From: Isoetes taiwanensis
Taxonomy: Eukaryota; Streptophyta; Lycopodiopsida; Isoetales; Isoetaceae
DNA: 64,000 nucleotides
Reading direction: 5' to 3'
NCBI GenBank assembly: GCA_021234155.1
Contig: JAJEKV010000049.1
Location: 10,578,292 to 10,642,291 of the forward strand
Part shown: piece by piece, positions 57,562 through 64,000 of the stretch
Position numbering within the stretch: the first letter of the stretch is position 1
Layout: the number at the start of each line of letters is the position of its first letter
Program-made: the position numbers and the translations under genes
Notes under the pieces: generated by a model
Seen by the model: only the letters and a program-made list of their open reading frames with translations
Databases searched by the model: none
What the model was told of the DNA's origin: nothing

Positions 57562-58132
57562 GTTTAAAATGAAACGCACTAATTTGCTCAAAACGCACTT
57601 CAAAAGGAATCTTTGAAAGATTCCCTAAAATCCCCCTAAAAAGGTCCCTTTTTGTGGTATATTTGTGACAAGTGTGACAATTTAAAAAATTTAGGCATCA
57701 TTTTGGAGGGGGGTGTGAACTTAGATTCCATTCAAAATTGTTTGACATCCCTTTTTGGCCCCCCTAGTTTGGTTTGTGAAATAGTAATATTTTCAAAAAC
57801 TAAACAAAATAGACATTGAAAAAAAAAAAGAAGCACACTAAAGTGCCAAAAGGTATTTTTACTCAAAGTTTTCCAAATCGGTTACAAAGCGTGAACAAAA
57901 GCGTAAAAAATGCAACACATTTTGACATTGCCTCATTGAAGCAAACATTTTCACATGAAAGTATGCCTGGATTGAACAAACTTACACTTTGAAGCGCAAG
58001 TTGGAGTCGAAGACGCCGCTTCGCTCTTAGATCTTATATACTTGCTCTTATTTGCTCATCCGTCTTGCTATAGACTTATGTATACCGCGATGACAATGCG
58101 TGGACATAACGTCTTCAAAATAAATTTCTGGG

Positions 58133-58555
58133 TGGTATAGATTTATACCACAATAGGTAGTGTTGTGCGGATATGACATGACAGAGAGTTCGCATGGTAT
58201 AAATTTATACCGCAAGTGGACTCGAGCGGTATAAATTTATACCGCAAGAGGACTCAAGCGGTATAAATTTATACCGCGAGAGCTCTCTCGATTCACTGCG
58301 AGAGCTCTCACGATATAAATTTATACCGTGAGAGCTCCCTCGTTATACCACGAGAGCTCTCTCGGTATAAATTTATACCGCGACAGCTCTCTCGGTATAA
58401 ATTTATACCGCAGAAAACCTTCAGACAACCAATTTATACACATATATGTGTATATATATAATATATATACACATAATTACATATATATATCCGACAAGAA
58501 AAGAGAACTCTTGCGGTATAAATCTATACGGAGAAACGGTATAAATTTATACCGA
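58133..58555. repeat. Array of GGTATAAATTTATACC palindromes interleaved with GAGAGCTCTC
   Basis: The 16-base perfect palindrome GGTATAAATTTATACC occurs six times, with three near copies. Many are extended to CGGTATAAATTTATACCG. Between them lie gagagctctc palindromes. An AT microsatellite (tatatat/acacat) lies at 58436-58490 and again at 58560-58600. Confidence 0.85.
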
Positions 58556-58859
58556 ATTGCATATATATATAAGACTTTTATATATATATATGTATATATA
58601 TATGCAGTCCAGAGATAAAGTATATATCGTGTGAAATTTTTTGGGGTCTTTCTTGCTCGCCAAAGGGTGTGGCAACTGAAAACTACTAAAGTAACACACA
58701 TAAGGGATAATTTTACACACTGTTCTTAGTTTTTTAGTCTAAAAAGTTCTAAAACGGTTCTAAATTTTCTGAGCTTGTAATGCAATGTTAGAGTATAAAG
58801 TAGTCGAATCATGTTGTTATTTCTACTTTTTTTTTCTCTACATACATGCGAACTTCACT

Positions 58860-59149
58860 CCAGGCAGCGAAAAAATTGCTACTAAAGGAAAGAACTCCAA
58901 AATATTATGGTGATACAGGTGTTTGACTAGAAGGAAACCACATGGTTTATCCAGAGGAGAGCGAGGAGTAGCAACCCCTCAGAAGTTTACCTATTTATTT
59001 ACAAAATATATGGGAAAGGGTAAGGCAGACGAATACTTCACTGCCAGAGAAATGTGCATGGTGCCCACTGCTACAGATGACGTAATTGTGATGAATATGC
59101 TCAACATTGCTAAGGAGGTTGACTATCTTTTGAGCATCACCATGTTGTA
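58860..59149 (+). CDS. Short ORF inside the TIR element, possible captured fragment
   Basis: The frame at 58923-59149 (first codon TTG) encodes about 75 residues (RKPHGLSRGERGVATPQKF, then KADEYFTAREMCMVPTATDD). It looks like real protein sequence but matches no family I know. It could be a captured gene piece. Confidence 0.3.
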
Positions 59150-62100
59150 GATTGGTATGTGCGTTCAGAAATACATCTTCGAGAATAAAAAGGAGGGCAT
59201 GTAATCACATGGCTTCATTACTTCAACTTTTGTATCCTCGGTGTAAATGTATACTGCATCATCAACTAAAACTTCAGCTTAACTACAAGACATCGTGGAT
59301 GTATTGGTATTTGTAATACTATGTGATGCAAAAACAATGGTTTGTCATTCAAGAAGTTTGTTCAACTGCCTTCCAATATGTTTTAAGGTCCATTAGGATG
59401 TTCAGCCAAAATGGTTGTGAAATAACAAATTTCCTGTCTTCTAAAACAGCTAATATAAAAACTTTCAAGGACAAGGTACAAAAGCATCTAATTTCTTCAT
59501 ACGAATTTGTCCCATAGTTAATCTTTGAATTTCATTGTAGTTCTTTCCCCCTCTACAATGGGATTTTTTTTTTTGTGTTTTTCCTCAATACTAAGTCTTC
59601 TTAAAATGTCTGTTTTCACGAGCAGTTTTATAAATCTTTGGACTAAAGGTAATAAAAGGGCCCTTTTTAGAGGGATTTTAGAATTTTATAAATTTTCAGA
59701 AGGAATCTTCCAAACGCACTTCTTAAATAAGTGCGTTTCATTTTAAACCTTGTTTTACATAATTACAATTACTACTAGAGCTATTAGGTCTCCCTTGTGC
59801 CTCCCTTCGAGTTGCGCACCTACTCCTTGGCAATGTCATCGGTGTTCCTCCTGGTGCAATGGTGTTGACGATCTATATCCTCCTATTTGTACGTCGGCTC
59901 GTACTCCGGGGTAACTTGTTGATATACTTGGATCCTCCGGTATTTGTCAGCTATGGCACAACACGCTTTGCATCACATTCTAAATAAAGGTGTGCTGGTC
60001 ATTGATGCTTCGACATTTCGGTCTGCTTCCTGATCCTGTTCTCGGGCTGTAATTGTTCTCCCCTTCATGATACTTGAAGCTATTTGGAGGCGTCTCTTGA
60101 GGTTATGCGCGATTCCTTTGGCTATACTCCTCTGGAATTGTTCTCTTCTGTAGTTGTTCTTTGAATCGTCCATCCTTGGGTTCACCAAGTTGCATGCAAG
60201 TCCGCGTGCAAGTCATCGGCTCGCCTCGTCTCACCTAATTGCTTCTCCATCGAGCTTCCAATCTTCCTTGTTTGATCCCCTCGATCACATGGCTTGGGCG
60301 TTGTCACGTTGCACAGCGCTATGCCGTCTTCTTGTCTTGAGGTACCTTCCGGTGGCTTTGATTGTGCTCGTCAGCTTTGATCCTCCTGTTGCCTCTAGGG
60401 AGCTCGTGGAAGAAGTCGGTTGCTAGCACTTCTCCAGCTTTCAGTTCCTGACCTTTGCATGTCGGTCTCTCTGGCAAGTAAAGCATCATGGTTCTCCTCC
60501 CTGCTGGCTATGTTGTCGGGGTGATGGATCCCTATATCTGCGCAGCTTGACCCTTGAGTTGAAGAAGTACTTGCCTTAGATATACTCTTGTCGTTGAATA
60601 GCCTGGCTATTATCTTGAACTCTCTTTTTGCCGAAGGTGCTTCAGTTGCTATCCTTGTCGTTAAGGTGTCGAGTGCTTCTACCTTGGGCGTTTGATGTCC
60701 CACCTGTCGGAGATACGATCGACTTCCTTTCTTCTAATTACTGGTAAGAGTACCTGACGAAGCCATCACCTAGTTGTTGAAGCATATCTCCTCGTCGCGG
60801 TGCCTTTCGTAAGTGCCTCTCCATGTAATATGCGTGTCATAGCGCATCACCCTATATTTCCACAAGGTGGGATTATGGTCGTCGAGATGTTGCCTTCTTA
60901 GTTGGCTCGTTGATGTCGGGTCGTTCCTCCCTCTATTGTTGAGGCCACTCGTGTCATAAGTTCGTCAAGTGTCGCCGCTGCCACAAGAGGTAGTGTTGCG
61001 CCCTGATGGTGTCCTGGTGCAACGCTGATGATCTTGACATGACCGGTGTTGTCTCTTGTTCTAACATTGGGTGGCCGAGCAGTCTTCTACTTGAGGGCAT
61101 TTCCCGAAGTGTTTGGAGTCGAAGGTTTGCTTGGGCTCTGGTCGTTTCTCCCTCGTACTTGCTCTTCCATTTTGGTCTTGGGCTACAGTTGTGCTTCCTT
61201 GCTTCCTCATTTGGCAGTCGAAGTGAAGGAGCTTCCTGATCTAAGCGCTAAATCCGTAAAACATGACTTTAAACTCATGTTTCTCCACTATATCTGTGAG
61301 CACCCGAGATATACAATAGACATATGCGCATTTACACTGGGATTTTTAATTCATCCACTTTTTCAAAACAACTACGAATATCTACTTAAATATTTATACT
61401 CCTTTAGGGTTTTCCCTCCTCGATCGCGTTTGATTCTTCGGTTTTGCTGCATCTTCTTCGTTCTGGTTGACTCCGGGATTCTTTGAGATGCTGCTACTAT
61501 TGTTGAGCTTCATGTCTGATCCGAGTTCGTCGCCACAAGTTGCGAAGAGTGTTCGTCGATGTGATCCCTTGAGAAAGATGCTCCTTGTTAATGCATATGT
61601 CCGTCGTGAGGAATGCGGTGACCGCTCAACGTCCCTACATGCGGTGTGTCGTTGCAAGGTTGCCGATGTGCAGTGCCTTTGATCGCTTGAGTAGGATCAC
61701 CTGGCTGTTGCAGTTGGGCATTCTTGAATGTCTTCGAAGCTCTGAGATTGTGGTTGGTAGGCAGGCATTGTCATTCCTCTGCCGGGTTGAATTTACGAGT
61801 CGCGACTCACATTTGCTTGGGCTTTGCTTCATTCGGTGCCTCTCACGTGCACGGAAGTGTGGTCATCTCCATTGCCCCTACCATGGCTCCTTCAGTGTCG
61901 CCTTTGCGTGATTAAATTACTGCTTCCGTCTCCTCGTCACTTGGGTCTTATCCATTCGAGTCTCGCACTCCTTGGCTGACGTAGTAAAGTCGTCCTTCCT
62001 TTGGTTTCTAGATGTTTCTGGGTCCAAAATTCTTGTTTGAGCAGAATATTCTCCTCCTTGATCTTGCCCCTAATGCTGATATAGTAAGTTGGAGATGTTC

Positions 62101-62229
62101 CTTCCCTGATATCGTCTCCTCCCTCGTGGTCTCTGGCGGTGCAAAGGGGCTGGAAGCTCATCTTGGTCAGCCTTAGGTGCTTTGTGGTTGCCTAGCTTGG
62201 TTTACTCCTTTTGTTGGCGTTGCATGACA

Positions 62230-63085
62230 TTAAGCTTGGCTGCTGGGCTGCAAGGTCGTGGTGATCTTCCCTCCGGTTTCTATACGCTCCTGTGTCGCCA
62301 TTACTTCTCTCCTCGACAGAAGATTATGCCCTCTGGCCCTAGCTCGTGATGCTAACGCGGCATCGATGTCTAACGTCTTCCTGCGCCTGTATTTTGCTGC
62401 CTTGCGTTCTTCCATTTGAAACTCATGTGCGTCGAGTTGGTGAAGGCGTCGAGATCCTCTTTCTGATGCGAGCTCGTGGACGTGGTAGCCGGGAGGTTGA
62501 CATCTAGAAGAATTCTTGATGCTGTTGGTTACCAAATATTCTTCCCATTTGCTGAAGATTGGTGATAGGCCGGTGGTGTTCTGTTCTACTCGTTTGTCAG
62601 TTGAGGTGTTTGTCGTTGTGCTTCCCTCTCTTGGATCTGCCTTTTGGATCTCCTCTCCTTATCTGTCTGTACATCGGTTGGGACCTTGATGTCTTCAAGA
62701 AGTTGCGCCTCTAGCTCTTCTGTGGCTCTGGCCCTGTACTTCGAAAGCAACGCTCGTATATCCTAGAGTCTAAGGGTCTACTTGAAGGCCTCTCCTACAA
62801 CATTCTGGGCTCTATAAGCAAGCAAGATGGCTCGAGCAGCATTACTGGAGACATATCTATAATCTACAAGTCTATGGACATTAGGACGTGTGGTATGGCA
62901 TGAAATGAGGGTTTGTTTTGCAAGACCTCCATGATGTTTGAGGCATACTCTAAGGTCTTAGCAAAGTTGGTTTGAGGGAGGGGTCCAATATCTACACATG
63001 GAGTGACTTGAGCAGCTCTAGACTCTAGCTCCTTTCTAAGTATCCTGGCAATAGGGAGTGTCAATGTGGCGGCTATATAAGTCAA
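62230..63085 (-). pseudogene. ORF1-like and downstream charged ORF, divergent copy
   Basis: 63085-62864 contains IARILRKELESRAAQ, GPLPQTNFAKTLEYA and IPHVLMSIDL. Another frame just after contains AARAILLAYRAQNVVGEA, which parallels AALAIFLSHRAQNPIGET of copy 1 at the same distance. 62535-62230 is a 101-codon Arg/Glu/Lys-rich frame (QMEERKAAKYRRRKTLDIDAALASRARARG in pieces). Stops and frame changes abound. The ORF1 similarity is by eye and moderate. Confidence 0.45.
63073..63081 (-). promoter_or_regulatory. TATA-like box upstream of ORF1, third copy
   Basis: The complement of ctatataag reads cttatatag, at the same place as in the other two copies. Confidence 0.45.
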
Positions 63086-63485
63086 ACTCTATTAGAAGGA
63101 CGCAGAATTAGGTCAGGGTTTACACCTTGGGCATGAGCAGAGGTGATGTACGAAGAGTTGGACTTGGGTTGATATGCTGAGGTCTAGATGACTATAACAA
63201 AGGGGTGTTCTTGGGCATTTCTATCTAGGAGTAAGGCATCAGATTTGAGCCGAGAGCAATACTTGCGAGCTACTAATGGGGTATGTTTCTATCTACAAAC
63301 AAACTACAGTTTGGAAAGACAATTCAAGGGTTTGAGCAATTTTGGTCATTTTGAGATGGGGTTTGACATTTCTATCCTAATTTGAGGTCATAAATGGATT
63401 CTAGGCCGTCTAACGGTCCTATTGCAACAAATTTCAGGCGATTTGGAGCTCTGTAGCTCAAGTTATGGAGGTTCAAAGTTTGGAG

Positions 63486-63763
63486 GTCTCACACATTGCG
63501 CCCAGCCCGAAAATGAGATTTTCATTATCTGTCCTGGCGCGACGTGTGAGACATTGGCTCAAAATGGGTTAAACTTGTCCAATTTGGGTTATATAAGGGT
63601 CTAATCCTACTTATCTCGTCGATTAGGCAGAATGGACCCCTTATTTGGTCGATTTGGAGCAGTTTTGGGCACTTTTGGGGCATGGTCTCACAGCATGGTC
63701 TCACCGCGTTCTTGCACCAGATAATGAACTTTTCATTTTCTGTCCTGGCGCGACGTGTGAGAC
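63486..63763 (-). promoter_or_regulatory. Two leader hairpins, third copy
   Basis: GTCTCACACATTGCGCC (63486-63502) pairs with GGCGCGACGTGTGAGAC (63536-63552), with two mismatches. A weaker pair lies at 63698-63717 and 63747-63763. Inside both is atgaaaa-type sequence flanked by cctggcgc. Spacing equals that of copy 1. Confidence 0.65.
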
Positions 63764-63904
63764 ATCCTCTCAAATTGGCCTAGGATATCTGCTTTGACTA
63801 AAACAAAAGCTAAAACTTACTGACTCAACTTAATTAAGTAACTTTATACACTTATAATTTACTCTAAAACACTTTGTATTAAACAAATTTTATCATTTAC
63901 GAAA

Positions 63905-64000
63905 TTAATAAGGCTCTCCTTTGATATGACTGGCTAAGTGCATATCTTTCTTCATTAGAGTTACTCCTTTGGCGTAATCTTGTCTGCGGTGTTGAGTCTT
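63905..64000 (-). pseudogene. C-terminal part of the CENH3-like histone, second copy (runs off the window)
   Basis: The minus strand reads [23 protein letters not shown] and a stop, nearly the same as the end of the copy at 29560-29626. Just upstream a one-base difference breaks the frame against that copy. The rest lies beyond the window. Confidence 0.65.

Larger units (their letters stand above)
57562..59748. mobile_element. TIR element with palindrome array
   Basis: gtttaaaatgaaacgcact at 57562 and its complement ending at 59748 start inverted repeats of roughly 90 bases, continuing through aaggaatct and ctaaaatcccyctaaaaagg-type blocks with gaps. Length is about 2.19 kb. Target duplications were not resolved. 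No transposase is seen. The interior holds a palindrome array and one short ORF. Confidence 0.6.
59749..64000 (-). mobile_element. Third member of the histone/ORF1 gypsy family, degenerate, minus strand
   Basis: Reading leftward from the window edge: the histone tail (64000-63905), leader with two hairpins (63763-63486), TATA box (about 63075), ORF1-like sequence (63085 to about 62700), an Arg/Glu-rich region (62535-62230), then long degenerate sequence to 59749. The order equals copy 1 on the plus strand at 29516-31000. No gag or pol domain was recognised below 62 kb. Confidence 0.6.

Overview
This is nuclear DNA from a land plant, and it is mostly a graveyard of transposable elements. Spliceosomal introns, a tandem S-motif PPR gene, a two-domain LEA_2 protein and plant-type Ty3, copia, LINE and PIF/Harbinger sequences all point to a plant. 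The style of the PPR protein and the low density of intact genes suggest a large seed-free plant genome such as a fern; that placement is inference. No rRNA, tRNA, CRISPR or prokaryotic feature was seen.

Layout. 1-3.1 kb: a broken Ty3-type gag on the minus strand abuts a truncated copia element on the plus strand. 3.1-7.3 kb: a minus-strand Ty3/gypsy remnant with a full LTR (3131-4632) and a partial LTR. 8.0-9.8 kb: an inverted-repeat element holding a PPR fragment. 11.2-12.9 kb: a PPR gene with a damaged end. 18.8-20.8 kb: a minus-strand LINE with its poly(A). 23.1-25.4 kb: a decayed PIF/Harbinger transposon. 25.5-38.3 kb: a composite region with a histone-fold ORF resembling CENH3, a hairpin-rich leader, an uncharacterised ORF (ORF1), gag, a chromodomain pol and an LTR. 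38.3-42.7 kb: a second, more deleted copy of the same family after that LTR. 43.7-52.5 kb: the host-gene island, with a RAB3GAP2-like exon, an LEA_2 gene, a small two-exon membrane protein gene, a coiled-coil fragment and a multi-exon basic nuclear-type gene cut off by an LTR. 52.6-56 kb: another minus-strand LTR remnant. 57.6-59.7 kb: a TIR element with a palindrome array. 59.7-64 kb: a third, minus-strand member of the histone/ORF1 family.

The most unusual feature is the repeated module [CENH3-like histone fold] - [two long hairpins] - [TATA box] - [ORF1] - [gag-pol with chromodomain]. The histone part is seen upstream of the same leader at two separate places (25.5-29.6 kb plus, and the window end minus). 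Hairpins, TATA box and ORF1 are seen three times. This suggests a Ty3/gypsy lineage that captured a centromere-type histone H3 and an extra gene. Every copy here is broken, so any function must be tested on other copies in the genome.
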